Notes under the pieces: generated by a model
Databases searched by the model: none
What the model was told of the DNA's origin: nothing
Seen by the model: the letters and a program-made list of their open reading frames with translations, nothing else
Shown here: positions 25,169 through 39,091 of the stretch, piece after piece
How the letters are laid out: the number at the start of each line of letters is the position of its first letter
Numbering within the stretch: position 1 is the first letter of the stretch
NCBI RefSeq assembly: GCF_009687865.1
Contig: NZ_BLAE01000033.1
Coordinates: 62,001-126,000 of the forward strand
Direction of reading: 5' to 3'
Length of the DNA stretch: 64,000 nucleotides
From: Acrocarpospora macrocephala
GTDB lineage: Bacteria > Actinomycetota > Actinomycetes > Streptosporangiales > Streptosporangiaceae
Program-made: the position numbers and the translations under genes

Positions 25169-28100
25169 GGCCCGGGTTCTCCGTGGTAGGCGAGCAGTTC
25201 GTCGTGGCTCATCTGTTCGATCTCGGCGCGTACGGCGTCCTCGACCGCATCGGCCAGGCCCGCCACGGTGGGCGCCTCGAAGAACCTGCGGAAGGAGATC
25301 TCCACCTCGAAGGCGTCCCTGACGCTCCCGATGAGGCGAATGGCGGTGATCGAGTCACCACCGGCGGCGAAGAAGTCGTCGTGCACGCCCGGGTCGTCGA
25401 TCCCCGACACGCGCGACCAGAGCTCGGCGACGATCTCCTCGGTTTCCGTTCTGGGCGCCTGGTGGGCGGGGGCGTCGGCCGCGCCAGGCAGGGGCAGGGC
25501 GGTCACGTCCACCTTGCCGTTGCGGGTGAGCGGGATCGCGCCGACCAGGATGACGTCGGCGGGGACCATGTGCTCCGGCAGGTGGCGCCGGGCATGCTCG
25601 ACCAGGTCGGCGACGGTGACAGCAGTGGTGCCAGTGAGGTCTGTGGTCCCGGTGCCACTGGCGACGGCGGTCCCAGTGCCGGTAGCGGCGGCGGTGGCGG
25701 CGGTGCCGGTAACGGTGCCAGTGCCAGTGCCAGTGCCAGTGCCGGTGGTGGCGGTGGCGGTGCCCATGCTGGTTCCGGTGGTGGCGGCGCTGGTTCCGGT
25801 GGTGGCGGCGCCCATGCCGGTGGTGACGGCGCCGGTGGTGGGCACGGCGTATCCGGCCAGGCGGGGTGCGCCGGGTTGCCCGTGCGCGACGACGACCGCG
25901 TCCCGGACGCCCGGGTGGGCGCGCAGCACGGCGGCGATCTCGCCGGGTTCGATCCGGTGGCCGCGGATCTTGACCTGGTCGTCGGCGCGGCCGTGGAACT
26001 CCACCTCGCCGGTCGCGGTACGGCGGGCGAGGTCGCCGGTGCGGTACAGGCGGCCCCCTCCCGCGGCGGGGATGAACCGCTCGGCGGTCAGGCCGGGGTG
26101 GCCAAGGTAGCCGCGTGCCAGCCCCGGGCCGCCGACGTGGAGTTCCCCGATGACGCCGTCGGGCACCGGCCGCAGCTCGGCGTCCAGGATGAGCGCGGTC
26201 ACCCCGGCCATCGGCAGCCCGATCGGCACGGTACCGTCCGCGGGTTCCTCGCCGGGCGGCACAAGGTGGGCGAAGCAGGAGACCGTGGTCTCGGTCGGGC
26301 CGTAGGAGTTGATCAGGGGGGTGGCGGGGGCGAGTTCCCGCCATCGGCGTACCAGCTCGGCGGGGAGTGCCTGCCCGGCCACCACCAGCAGGCCGCTGAG
26401 CCCCGCCGCCTGCTCGGCGGTGAGCTGGTGGGTGAGCAGTTCCAGGTGCGCCGGGGTCATCTTGGCGAACGTGTACGGCGCGGACGCGGCCAGGGCCTTG
26501 CCGAGGTCGGCCAGGTCCAGGTCCTCCGGCAGCAGCCGCAGCGTGCGCCCGGACATCAGCGGCTGGAACAGCGCGGGCACCACGAGGTCGAAGGCCGCCG
26601 AGGAGAACAGCGGCACCTCACCGGGGCCGTGCGGATATCCGGCGGTTGCGGCGACATATCCGGCGAGAGAACCCTGGCTGACCAGCACCCCCTTGGGGCC
26701 TCCCGTCGAGCCCGAGGTGAAGATGACGTACGCCAACTGGTCCGGGTCGGTCACACGCGCGGGAGCCGTCACGGGGAAGTCGCCAAGCCGATCCACCCGG
26801 ACAACGTCAACGCACTCCGGCATCACGCCGTCAGGTCCTGGCGCGGCCAGGAGGATGCGTGCGCCGGCGTTGGACAGCAGCCGGGCCAGGCGGGCGGGCG
26901 GGGTGGCGAGGTCCAGGGGGAGGTAGGCCGCACCGGCCTTCCACACGCCCAGCAGCGCGGGCATCAGGTGCTCGCCCCTCGGGACGCGTACGCCGACGAC
27001 ACTCTCCGGGCCGGCGCCCCGCTCTCGCAGGAGGTGAGCGATGCCGTTCGCGCGGGTGTCCAGTTCGGCGTAGGTGAGGCGGACGTCACCCGCGGCGATC
27101 GCCACCGCGTCGGGCGTGGCGCGGGCCTGGGCTTCGAAGGTGTCCAGGACCAGGGGCGCTTCCTCGGGTGGCGGGCCGGTCAGGACCGTACCGCTCTCCT
27201 GCATGTCGGCGAGGGCCACGAGGGTGTCCTGGTCGGCGGCGAACAGGGCGAGCAGCCGTACATATCGGGCGGCCAGGCCCTCGATCGTGGCCCGGTCGAA
27301 GATGGCGGTGGCGAACTCCAGGCGGCCCAGCAGGGAGCCGTCGGTCACGTCCTCGACATAGCAGGAGAGGTCGAACTTGGCCGCCGGGGAATCGGGCACG
27401 ACCTGGGTGGCCGCGAGTTCGTCCAGATCAACGCGGAGGGAGTCGTCGGTCTGGGAGCCGAACATGACGTCGAACAGCGGCATCCTGGACGGGTCCCGCT
27501 CGGCCTGGAGCTCCTCCACCAGGCGCTCGAATGGAAGGTCCTGGTTGTCCAGCGCGCCGAGCATCGAGCCCCGGACGATCTCGACCAGCTCGGCGAAACT
27601 CGTGTCGTGACCCCACCGCGACCGGATCACCAGCGTGTTGACCAGGAACCCTACCATCCGGTCCACTTCCGGCCGGGTACGGCCGCAGACGGCGGTGCCC
27701 ACCACGACATCCCTGGTGCCGCAGTGGCGGCCCAGCAACGCCTGGAAGGCGGCCAGCAGAACCATGAACAGGGTGGCCTCGTGCTCTTTGCCGAGCTCGC
27801 GCAGGCGTTCCGCGACCGGGGCGGGCACCCGGAACGGCACCGTGCCGCCGGTTCCGCCGCGCGCCTGCGGACGGGGCCGGTCCAGCGGCAGCCGCATCCG
27901 AGGCAAATCCTCGAGCTGCTCGCGCCAGTAGCCGAGGATGCGGTCGCGCAGCTCGCCGGTCAGGCGGTCGCGCTGCCAGACGGCGTAGTCGGCGTACTGC
28001 ACCGGGAGCGACGGCAGCTCCGCCTCGCCACCTCCGGCGTAGGCGGCGTAGAGGGTGCCGAACTCCTCGCCCAAGACGCCGTTGGACCAGGCGTCACAGG

Positions 28101-28584
28101 CGATGTGGTGCAGCACCACGACCAGCAGATGATCGCCCTCGGGCAGCCGGGCCAGCCGCACCCGGACCGGCCACTGGGTGGCCAGAGCGAACGGCGTCTC
28201 CGAGACCTCGGCGGCCCACAGCAGGGCGTCGTCAGTGGACAGCTCCCGGAATTCGAAGTCGATCGGTCCTGGCTCATCGACGACCTGCATTGGCTCCTCG
28301 TCCACCAGGACGTAGCGAGTGCGCAGCACCTCGTGGCGAGCCACCAGCGCCTCCCAGGCCCGGCGGGTCAGGCCGGGATCGAGGGACGGCGGCATGCGCA
28401 TCACGGTGGGCACCAGATAGTCGGCCCCCATCGAGCCGATGCGATCCAGCACCCACAGCCGTCGCTGCCCGAACGACAGCGGCAGCGGACCACCGCGGGG
28501 CACGCGCGGGATCGTGGCCCGCCGCCCGGCACCCGCCCCGGCCAGCCGTCGCTGGATCATCTCCTCGCGGTCGGCGTCTGTCAT
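25165..28584 (-). CDS. NRPS 6: single C-A-T module, substrate unassigned (Asn-clade pocket)
   Basis: 1,139 residues. The C domain motif reads HHIACDA (~160), with Ala in place of the final Gly. The A domain (A3 motif ~618, YTSGSTG-type core as [11 protein letters not shown]) has pocket residues D-L-P-K-V-A-S-V-S. The Lys and overall pattern put it near Asn/Asp-type pockets, but it matches no code I know. T reads AGGDS at ~1070. A Gly/Thr-rich dipeptide tract of ~75 residues sits between A8 and A10. N-terminal MIQRRLAG and C-terminal SHDELLAY segments look like short docking helices. Both ends overlap neighbours by ATGA. Confidence 0.88.
25616..25842 (-). repeat. Gly-Thr dipeptide (6-bp) repeat in NRPS 6, A8-A10 region
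   Basis: About 75 residues of Gly/Thr/Ala with a pure TGTGTGTG-type core, between GYAVP and the [10 protein letters not shown] helix. Confidence 0.88.
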
Positions 28585-31500
28585 GTCCGCCTGCCTTCCT
28601 GGGTACGCGCGTCGGCCGCGACCTCCGCGTCGGTGAGCCGGGCCACTTCGGCGCGGATCTCCGCTTCGATCGCCTGCCCGAGCCCGGCGACCGTGGGCCG
28701 TTCAAAGAGCGTCCGGAACGCCAGGTCCACCTCGAAAACCTCCTGGATTCGCGCGATCAACCGGACGGCCAGGATCGAATGGCCGCCGAGCTGGAAGAAG
28801 TCGTCATGAGCGCCCACCCGTTCCAGGCCAAGCAGCTCGACCCACATCTCGCAGAGCAGCCGCTCGGCGGGAGTGGCCGGTTCCTGATAGACGGCCCCCG
28901 CCGACGGCTCCGGAAGCGCCGCCCGATCAACCTTGCCGTTGGGAGTCAACGGCACCGCATCGATCCCAACGACCCGCCAGGGCACCATGGGCTCCGGCAA
29001 CCGCTCCCTCAGCCACTCCAACAGAGCCGCTTCCCCAACCGCCCCAGTCCTCCGGATCGCGGCGCCCTCCCCGACCGCCCCAGAACTCCCGGTCGCAGTG
29101 GCCTGCCCGACCGCCCTAGAGCTCCCGGTCGCAGTGGCCTTCCCAGTCGCTGTGGTTCCCCCAGCCGCTCTAGAGCGCGCGGTCGCCATCCCGTTCCCTG
29201 TGGCTTCCTCGGCCGCCCCAGAATTCGCGGTCGCGATCGCCGCTCCATTCCCAGTGGCTTCCTCGGCCGCCCTGGACCTCCCTGTCGCGATGGCCTTCCC
29301 GGACGCCACCGTGTAGCCGATCAGCTTGCCGTTCGTTACCACGACGATCGCCTCCGCGACGTCGGGGTGAGCGGACATAATGGCGGCGACCTCGCCGGGT
29401 TCGACGCGGTGGCCGCGGATCTTGACCTGGTCGTCCAGGCGGCCGAGCAAGTCGAGGTCACCAGAGGCCGTCATTCGCCCGAGGTCGCCTGAGCGGTACA
29501 TGCGGGAACCCGGAGGGCCGTAGGGGTCGGGCACGAATCGTTCGGCTGTCAGCGCGGGACGGCCCCGGTAGCCGCGGGCGACGCCCGAGCCGCCGATCAT
29601 TACCTCGCCGGGCACGCCGCCGGGGCACAGGTCCAGCCACGGGTCGTAGACCCGCACTGAGGCGCCAGGTAAGGGCTGCCCGACGGGCATCGCGGCGCCC
29701 GGTGATCGGGTCGCGTACACCGTGCATGCGACTGTGGTCTCGGTCGGGCCGTACTCGTTGACGAGGGTGGAGCCCGGCGCGGCGGCCAGCCAGCGGGCGG
29801 CGAGACCGGCGGTGAGCGCCTCGCCGCCGACGACCAGGACGCCGGTCCTGGGGAGGCGGCCCGACGGGGAGGAGAGCACCGCCTCCAGGTGTCCCGGGGT
29901 CAGCTTCACGAACCCGTAAGGGCCCGCGTCGGCGACCATCCTGCCCAGGGCGGCCGGGTCCAGGCCGGGCGGGAGCAGCCGGACCTCGCCTCCGGCCAGC
30001 AGCGGCGCGAACAGCGCGGTCACCGCCATGTCGTACGCGGCCGAGGACAAAACGGCCGAGCCTCCAGCGGCGTCGTAGCGCTCGGCGGCGTCCCGCAAGT
30101 AACAGGCCAGCGACCGGTGGCTGACCTCGACGCCCTTGGGGTGGCCGGTCGAGCCCGAGGTGTAGATCACGTACGCGAGCGTGTCCGGGTCCACCTCGAC
30201 CGGCTCCGCCAAGGGCTCAGACCCGCATTCCCCGATTGTGAACACGGGGAGCCGGGCCGCCGGGGCCGCGGATAGCGGCGCGGCCTCCTGCCCCGAAACC
30301 GGGCCCGCCAAGGCTGACACCACAGAGGCCGGGTCCACTGAAGCCGAACCCACCGAAGCCGAGTTCACCGAGGAGTCCACCGCAGCCGGGCCCGAAGCCG
30401 CGTTCACCGCAGCAGTGCCTAGCGAAGCCGGGTCCGTCACAGCCGGGTCCCTCGCAGCCGAGTCTGCCCAGACCGGATTCGCCGCAGCTGGGTTCGCCGA
30501 GGAGTTCGCCGAGACCGGGTTCGCCGCAGTTGGGTTCGCCGAGGCCGGGTTCGAGGTGATGAGGGCGACCGCGTTGGCGTCGGCGAGTAGGGATGACCGG
30601 CGGGGGGCGGGCCAGGTTGGGTCCAGTGGGAGGTAGGCGGCTCCGGCGTACCAGATGCCGAGGAGGGTCGTCAGCAGGTCGGGGGTGCGGTCGAGGCAGA
30701 CGCCGACGACGCTGTCGGGGGTGGTTCCGAGTCGACGGAGTCTGTTTGCCACGCGTCTCGCGCGCAGGTCCAGTTCGCGGTAGGACAGGGTCGTGTTGGA
30801 ACCGGTCACGGCGGGGGCGTCCGGTGTGGCCGCGGCCTGGGCGGCGATGCTTTCGGGTACCGGGCGGGACCACGCCGGCGGGGTGGTCGCCTCCTGAGGT
30901 GCGGGCGCGAGTGCGGCGAGATCGGATAGGCGTGCGCGCGGGGTGGCGGTGATCAGGTCGAGCAGGCGGAGGAAACGCGCGCTCAGCTGTTCGATCGTGG
31001 TGCGGTCGAACAAGGCGGTGGCGTAGCTGAACAGGCCGGACAGGGTGCCGTCCGGGTGGTCGTCCAGGTGCAGGTCGAGGTCGAACTTGGTGACCGTGCC
31101 GTCCAGGACGACGGGGGTCGCGCCGGGGGCTCCGGTCCAGGTGTCGTGTTCCAGGGCGAACATCACGTCGAAGAGCGGGTGCCGGGACAGGTCCCGGTCG
31201 GTGGCCAGTTCCTCGACGAGGGTTTCGAACGGGACGTCCTGGTTTTGGAGGGCGTCGGTCACCGTGTGGCGGGTCGCCGCCAGTAGGTCGGTGAAAGCGG
31301 GGTCGCCGGACAGGTCGCCCCGGAGCACGAGTGTGTTGACCGTGCAGCCGACCAGTCCGGCCAGGTCGGGGTGGTCCCGGCCGGCGACGGGTGTGCCGAC
31401 CGCAATGTCCCGGGCTCCGCTCTGGCGGGCCAGCAGCACCTGGAAGGCGGTGAGGAGCGTGACGAACAGGGTCGTGCCCTGCCGGCGGGCGAGCTCCCGC

Positions 31501-34500
31501 AGGGCCCGCGCGGTCGGCTCGGGCACGTGGAAGCCGACTCCGTCCCCGGCCCAGTCCCGTACGCGCGGCCGGGGGCGGTCCAGCGCGAGCGGCAGCGGCT
31601 CCAGCCGGGCCAGGCGCTCGCGCCAGTAGCCGAGCGAGGCCGCGCCCGCCTGTCCGGCCTGCCAGGCGGTGTAGTCGCCGTACTGGAGGCGGGGCGCGGG
31701 CAGGTCCTCCGCGTCCTGGTAGAGGGTGGTGAACTCGCTGGTCAGCAGGCCGGTGGACCAGCCGTCGCAGGCGATGTGGTGCAGCACGGCGACCATCAGG
31801 CAGTCCTCGCCCGGGGTGCGGAGCAGCAGCACCCTGATCGGCCATTCCCCGGCCAGGTCGAAGGGCCGCCGCGCCGCCTCCGTCGCCAGCCGCAATGCGT
31901 CATCCTCATCGGCCGCGTCGGCGGCCTCGAAGGGGACGGGTCCGGCGGGGTCGATGACCTGGCGGGGTTCACCGTCGGCTGTCACGTAGCGGGTGCGCAG
32001 GATCTCGTGGCGGGCCACGATTCGCGACCAGGCCGCGCGGACGGCCTCCGCGTCGATCGGGCCGGACAGCCGGACCGCCATCGGGACCAGGTATTCCGGG
32101 CTGTCCGGGGTGAGCCGGTCCAGCACCCACAACCGCCGTTGCGCGGGCGAAAGGGGCATCGGGAGGCCGCGGTCGGCGAGCGGAATCGCGTCCAGGCCGG
32201 CCCTGGCGACCGAGCCCAGATCGAAGCCACCGCCGGGAGCACGTGCCGGAGCTCCAACGGAGGAATCGCCAGGAACACCCGCCGGAGCTCCAACGGAGAA
32301 ACCGCTAGGAACGCCCGCCGGAGCTCCAACGGAGAAACCGCTAGGAACGCCCGCTGAAGCACCAGCGAAGGAACCGCCAGGAGCACCAGCCGGGGCAGCA
32401 ACGAGGGTTCCATTGGGGGAACCGCCGGAGGCGCCGTCAGGGGCATCGCCGAGGGCCGGAGTCGACAGGCTTGCGATGATTCTGGCGACGCCTTCGACGG
32501 TGGGATGGTCGAAGACGGCGCGCATCGGGATGGCCACGCCGAAGGTTTCGCGTAGGCGGGCGATCATGCGGACCACCAGGATGGAGTGGCCGCCGAGCCC
32601 GAAGAAGTCGTCGGTGAGGCCGGGCTGGACGCCGAGCATGTCCGCCCAGATCTCGGCCGTGCGCCGCTCGACCGGGGTGCGTGGCGCGCGGCGGGCCGCG
32701 ATGTCCGGTTCCTCCGGTTCGGGCAGGGCCTTGCGGTCGACCTTGCCGTTGGCGTTCAGCGGGATCGCGTCGATCCGGGCGAAACGGGCGGGCACCAGGT
32801 AGTCCGGCAGCCGCTCCCCGCACCAGGCGGCCAGGTCAGGACGGCCGTCCCCGGCGCGCTCGGTTACCGCGGGCACCCAGTACGCGACCAGCGTCTCGCC
32901 CTTCGCCAGGACGAGCGCCTCGCGTACCTCCGGATGGGCCGTCAGCACGGCCTGGATCTCCCCGGGTTCGATGCGGTACGCGCGGATCTTGATCTGGTCG
33001 TCGGTACGCCCGAGGAAGTCCACGTCACCGCCAGGACGAACCCGGCCGAGGTCGCCGGTGCGGTAAAGGCGTGACCCCGCACGGCCGTACGGGTCGGGCA
33101 CGAACCGCTCTGCCGTGCGGGACGGCATGCGGTTGTAGCCGCGGGCGACGCCGTCCCCGCCGATGTAGATCTCCCCGATCACCCCGACCGGGACGGGCTC
33201 AAGCCAGGCGTCCAGGACGTACATCGTGGTGTTGGGGATCGGGCGGCCGATCGGCACCAGGTCGCCGTCCACCGGGCCGTCCACGGTGTAAGTGCTGTTG
33301 GCGACGGAGATCTCGGTGGGGCCGTACTCGTTGAGGAGCCGGGTGGCGCCGGCCTTGGCCGTCCAGCGGTCCAGCACGCCGGCCGGGAAGGCGTCCGCGC
33401 CGACCGCCAGCAGTTCGGCGAGCCCGGCGGCCCGGGCGGGGTCGAGCTGGTGGGTGACCAGTTCCAGGTGGCCGGGGGTGAGCTTGACGAAGCTGTAGGG
33501 GGCGGCGTCGGCGAGCAGCCCGCCCAGCGCGCCGGGCTCGGGGTCGGGTGGCAGCAGGTGCACCCGCTGGCCCAGCATCAGCGGAGTGAACAGGTTGGGC
33601 ACCACCATGTCGAACGCGATCGAGGAGAACAGCGGCGCGCCGCCGCAGCCGTAGGCGGCGTAGCCTTCGACCGCCCACCACAGGTAGTTGGCCAGGCCCC
33701 GATGCCCGATCAGGACGCCTTTGGGGCGGCCGGTGGAACCCGAGGTGTAGATCACGTACGCGAGGCCGTCCAGGTCGGCCTGGACGGGCGGGCGGCCGGT
33801 GGGGAGGTCGTCCCAGTCGGGCGCGGTGACCAGCGTGCCGTCCCAGCCCGCCGCCCGCAGCGCCGCGCCGTACGCCGGTTCGGCGATCAGGATCCTGGCC
33901 CCCGCGTCGGCCAGCAGCGCGGCCTGGCGTTCGGCCGGGTGGGCGGGCTCCAGCGGGGTGTAGGCGGCGCCCGCCTTCCACACCCCGAGCAGCGCGGGCA
34001 GCAGGTCATGGCCCCGGTCCAGGCAGACGCCGACGACCGACTCGGGCCCGGCGCCGAGGTCGCGCAGCAGCCACGCGGCCTGGTTGGCGCGCGCGTCGAG
34101 CTGGGCGTAGGTGCGGCGGGAGCCGTCCCAGGCGGAGACGGCGAGCGTGTCGGGCAGCAGCCGGGCCGTCTCCTCGATCACCTCCAGGGCGCTGACCTCG
34201 GGCCGGATCAGCGCGGTGGCGTTCCACTCGCCGAGCAGCCGGTCCCGCTCGCCGTCCGGCAGCCGGGCCGCGAGGGCGTCGCCGTCCGGGTCGGCCGCCA
34301 TCGCGGTCAGCACCGCCTCGTACATCCCGGCCAGCCGCCCGGCGCCGGCCCGGCCGAGCACCTCGGGGCGTGAGGTCAGCGTCAGCAGGCCCGCCAGGAC
34401 GGTCACCGACAGCGGGAACTCGTTCGGGCTGAGGTCGATGCTGCCCGGCAGGTCCACCAAGCCGGTGTCGACGACGGTGAAGTCCAGGTAGTTGAAGTAG

Positions 34501-37500
34501 ACCTCGACCAGCTGCCGCCCGCCCGCGAGTTCGCGCTGGATCGCGGGCAGCGGGAAGCGCCGGTGCGGCCACATCGCGGTCTCGGCGGCGAACACCTGCC
34601 GCGTCAGCTCGCGCCAGGTCGCCGCGCCGGGCCGGTGCGGGAACGGGACGGTGTTGATGAACATCCCGTAGACGCGGTCGGCGTCCAGCACCTCGGGCCG
34701 GGTGTCGCAGACCAGCCCGGTGTGGATGGCGTCCTCGTGGGTGAGCTGGGACAGCACCTTCAGGTGTGCGGCCAGCAGCACGCTCTTGAGTGGCGTCCCT
34801 GCCTCCGCCGCCAGCCGGGCCAGCCCGGCGTGCAGCGTGTAGAGCGGCACGGCCACCTGGTACGGCTCCCGCCCGCCCGCCGGATCGGCCCAGGCGGCGG
34901 GTACGGCCAGCCGGGCGTGATCGCGTACGACACCGGTCCAGTACGCCCGCGCGTCCGGATCCGCCAGGGTGGCGCGCTCGGCGGCCACGAAGTCGGCGTA
35001 CCGGAGCTCCGGCGTCGCGCGCGGCGGCACGGGCAGGCCGTCGCGCAGCGCGCGGTAGCAGTCGAGGAGCTCCATCAGCAAGGAGTGGTAGCTCCAGCCT
35101 TCCAGGATGGCGTGGCATTCTGTCATCGACAGCCGCCAGACGCCGTCGGTGAGGCGGTGCGCGGAGACGCGCAGCAGCGGCGGGGCCGCGAGGTCGAACA
35201 GCGCCTGGCGTTCCCCGGCGAGGAAGGCCGCGATCTTGGCGTCCTGGTCCGGGTCGCCGCGCAGGTCGTGTACGCCGACGGGCATGTCGGCGTGGTCGTG
35301 GACGAGCTGGAGCGGCTCGGCGTACCCGGTCAAGTCGATGGAGGTGCGCAGCACCTCGTGCCTGGCCACGACGATCGCGGCGGCCTCCCGGAGGGCCGGC
35401 GCGGAGAAGGGGATCTCGTCGCGCAAGCTGAAGCTGGTGACGTTGTGGTAGTTGCGGACGTCCGGGTCGGCGAGCATCTCGTAGACCATTCCGGCCTGGA
35501 CTCGCGACAGCGGGTAGGCGTCGGTGACGCCCGGGGGGAGGCGTTCGCGGTCGGCGGCGGAGATGAGGCTGAACGGGGCGATCGGAGTGAAGGCGTCGGG
35601 GGCGTGGCGTCCGGCGGTGTGCGCGGCGAGTCCGGCGACGGTGCGGTGCTCGAACACGTCCCGGACCGCGACGTCGAAGCCTTCGGCCCGCAGCGCTCCG
35701 GCGAGCGCGACCGCGCGCAGGGAGTCTCCGCCGAGGTCGAAGAAGTCGTCCCCGGTGCCCACGGCGTCGCGCCTGAGGATGTCCTGCCAGACCGCGGCCA
35801 TGCGGCGCTCAGCGGGGGTGGCGGGCGCGACGAAAGCGTCCTCACGGTCGCCGCCGGGTGGCGGTAGCTCCGCCACGGCGAGCTTGCCGGTGGAGGTGAG
35901 GGGCAGGGCGTCCAGGAACACCACGGCCGAGGGCACCATGTACGGCGGGAGGGTTTCGCGCAGGAACTCGCGTACTCCGGCGGCGGTGGCGGCCCCCGGC
36001 CCGGCAGCGGAGGCTCCCGGCCCAACGGCAGCTTCGGGACCGGCGGCGGCTTCCGGCCCGGCGGCGGCTTCCCGTTCGACGGCGGCTTCCCGTTCGACGG
36101 CGGCTTCCGGTTCGGCGGGGACGGCGTAGGCGACCAGGCGGCGGGCGCCGGGAGTGTCCTCGCGGGCGATGACGGCAGCGTCCGCGATGCCGGGGCAGGT
36201 CAGCAGGGCGGCCCGGATCTCGCCGGGTTCCACCCGGTAGCCCCTGATCTTCACCTGGTGGTCGGTGCGGCCGAGGAACTCCAGGTCACCGGCGTGCGTC
36301 CAGCGGGCCAGGTCGCCGGTGCGGTAGAGGCGGGCGCCCGCCGGGCCGTACGGGTCGGGGAGGAAGCGGGAGGCGGTGAGTCCCGGCCTGCCGAGGTAGC
36401 CCCGGGCCACTCCGGCTCCGCCCACGTAGAGCTCGCCCGCGACGCCGGGCGGGGCCAGGTCGCCGAACGCGTCCACGACGTAGGCGCGCAGGTCTGCCAA
36501 GGGCCGCCCGATCGGGCTGCCGGTCAGGCCGGAGGTGACGGTCTGGTGGGTGACGTGGACGGTGGTCTCGGTGATCCCGTACATGTTGACGAACTCGACG
36601 CCCGGCCAGTCGGGCAGGGCGGCCACGTCCAGGCGCTCGCCGCCGAAGACGACCAGGCGCGGCCGATGGGCGGCGGCGCGGGCCAGCGCGGCGAAGGCCG
36701 ACGGGGTCTGGTTGAGCACGGTGACCCGCTCGGCGGCCAGCAGCGCGGCGAACGCCTCCGGCTCGCGGGCGACGGCTTGCGGCACGACGACGAGCCGCCC
36801 GCCGTGAGCGAGGGCGCCCCACATCTCCCACACCGAGAAGTCGAAGGCAAAGGAGTGGAACATCGTCCAGACGTCACCGGAGCCGAACCGGAACCGCTCC
36901 CGGTCAGCGGTGAACAGCCGGGCCAGGTTGGCGTGCGTCACAAGCACACCCTTGGGCCGCCCGGTGGAGCCCGAGGTGTAGATCACGTACGCCAGCCGGT
37001 CGTGCTCGCCCCACGGCTCCGGGTCACGGTCGTCCCCACCCAGACCGACGCCCTGATCGAGGCGCCGATCCACGCCCATACGGACGCTCTGATCGGCGTG
37101 TTGATCGACGCCCACACGGATACCCTGATCGGCGCATTGATCGACGCCCAAGCCGACGCCCTGATCGGCGCGCTGAATGACGCCCAGGCCGACGCCCTGA
37201 TCGGCATGCTGATCGTCGAAGCTCTGATCGAGCCGGAGTTGGCGGCCCGGGACCAGATGCGCGTGGGCCTTCGCCGTGACGACCAGGTCGATCCCCGCGT
37301 CGGCCACGATGAGGCGCAGCCGGTCGGCCGGGTAGGCCGGGTCGAGTGGGACGTAGGCGCCGCCGGACTTGGCCACCGCGAGCAGGGCCACCACCAGGTC
37401 CGCGCCCCGGTCAAGGCAGACGCCGACCCGCGTCTCGGGGCGCACACCTTCGGCGCGCAGGCGGTGCGCCAGGCGGTTGGCGCGGGCGTTCAGTTCGCCG

Positions 37501-39091
37501 TAGGTCAGCCGGTCGGTCCCGGCGACCAGCGCGACCCGGCCAGGCGCCCGGCGGGCGTGCTCCTCGAAGCGGCTCACCACGTCCGGGGTGCGCTCCTCGG
37601 CGGGCGCGCCGCTCCAGCGCAGCAGTTCGGCCCGGCCCGGCTCGTCCAGGATGGGCAGCTCGCTCAGCCGGGCCAGCGGGGCGGCGGCGACCGCGCCGAG
37701 CAGGCGGGTGAAGCGGCGGGCGAAGCCTTCGGCGGTGGCGGCGTCGAACAGGGCAGTGGCGTACTCGACCGCCCCGAGCAGGGAGCCGTCCCGGCGGCGG
37801 TGCAGGGTGAGCTGGAGGTCGAACTTGGCGGTCACCGAGGCCACCGCGACCGGCTCGGAGCCCGCGTGGCGCCCGCCATTCTCGTGGACTTCCCTGCCGC
37901 CTTCCTCGTGTGCTTCCTCGTAGGCGAAGACGTGCTGGAACACCGGATTGCGGGACAGGTCGCGGTCCGCGCCGAGCGCGTCCACCAGCCGCTCGAAGGG
38001 GAGCTCCTGGTGGGCGAACGCGCCGAGCGCCGTCTCCCTGACCCGGTCCAGGAGTTCGGCGAAGGCCGGATCGCCGCCCAGGTCGGCGCGCAGCGCCAGC
38101 AGGTTGACGAAGGAGCCGACCACGCCGTCCAGCTCCGGCCGGGTCCTGCCGGTGACGGGGGTTCCCGCCACGATGTCCCGCTGTCCCGCGTACCGGCCCA
38201 GGAGCAGGAGGAACACGGTGAGCATCGTCATGTACGGCGTCGCGCCGCGGACCCGCCCCGCCGCGGTGGCCGCCTCGGCGACCGCGGCGGGCACTTCGAA
38301 GACGGTCATCGCGCCCGCGGCGTCGCGGCGGGCGGGCCTGGGCCGGTCCGCCGGCAGGTCCACCGGGGTGAGGTCGGCGAGCCTGGCCCGCCAGTAGTCC
38401 AGATCGCGGCCTTCGGCGGGACGCGCGGCCTGCCAGGCGGCGAAGTCGGCGTACTGGACGGCGGGAGGGGGCGGCAGCGGCGTACCGGCCAGGAGCGCGG
38501 CCAGTTCCCTGCCGAGGATGCCCAGCGACCACCCGTCGCAGGCGATGTGGTGAACGGTCAGCGCCAGCAGCGGCCCGTCCGGCGCGGGCCGCCGCAGCAG
38601 CAGCGCCCGCCATGGCCGTTCGGCCAGGTCGAAGCCGCGCCAGACCTCCTTGCCGATCGCCTCGCTCACGTCCTCGCCGTCCAGATCGGCGCAGCTCAGT
38701 TCGACCGGGGCGGGCGGGTCGATCACCTGGCGGGGTTCGCCGTCGGCCAGCACGTAGCGGGTGCGCAGGATCTCGTGGCGGGCCACCAGCGCGGACAGGG
38801 CGCGGCGTACGGTATCGGGGTCCTGGTGGGAGGGCAGGCGCAGGACGAGCGGGACCGCGTACTCGCCGGTGCCAGGGGAGAGCCGGTCCAGGAACCACAG
38901 GCGGCGCTGCGCGGGTGACAGCGGCAGGGGCAGGGCGCGGTCGGCGCGGGGCAGCGTACGCCCGCTGCGCTGGGTTCCGCCGAGGCGGCGTTCCAGCAGC
39001 TCGCGCCGGAGCGCGGCCGAACGCGAAAGGCCGCGCGCCTCGTCCCGTATGTCGCGGGTTCCAGTACCAGGTACGTCGCGTGCGTCGCGGG

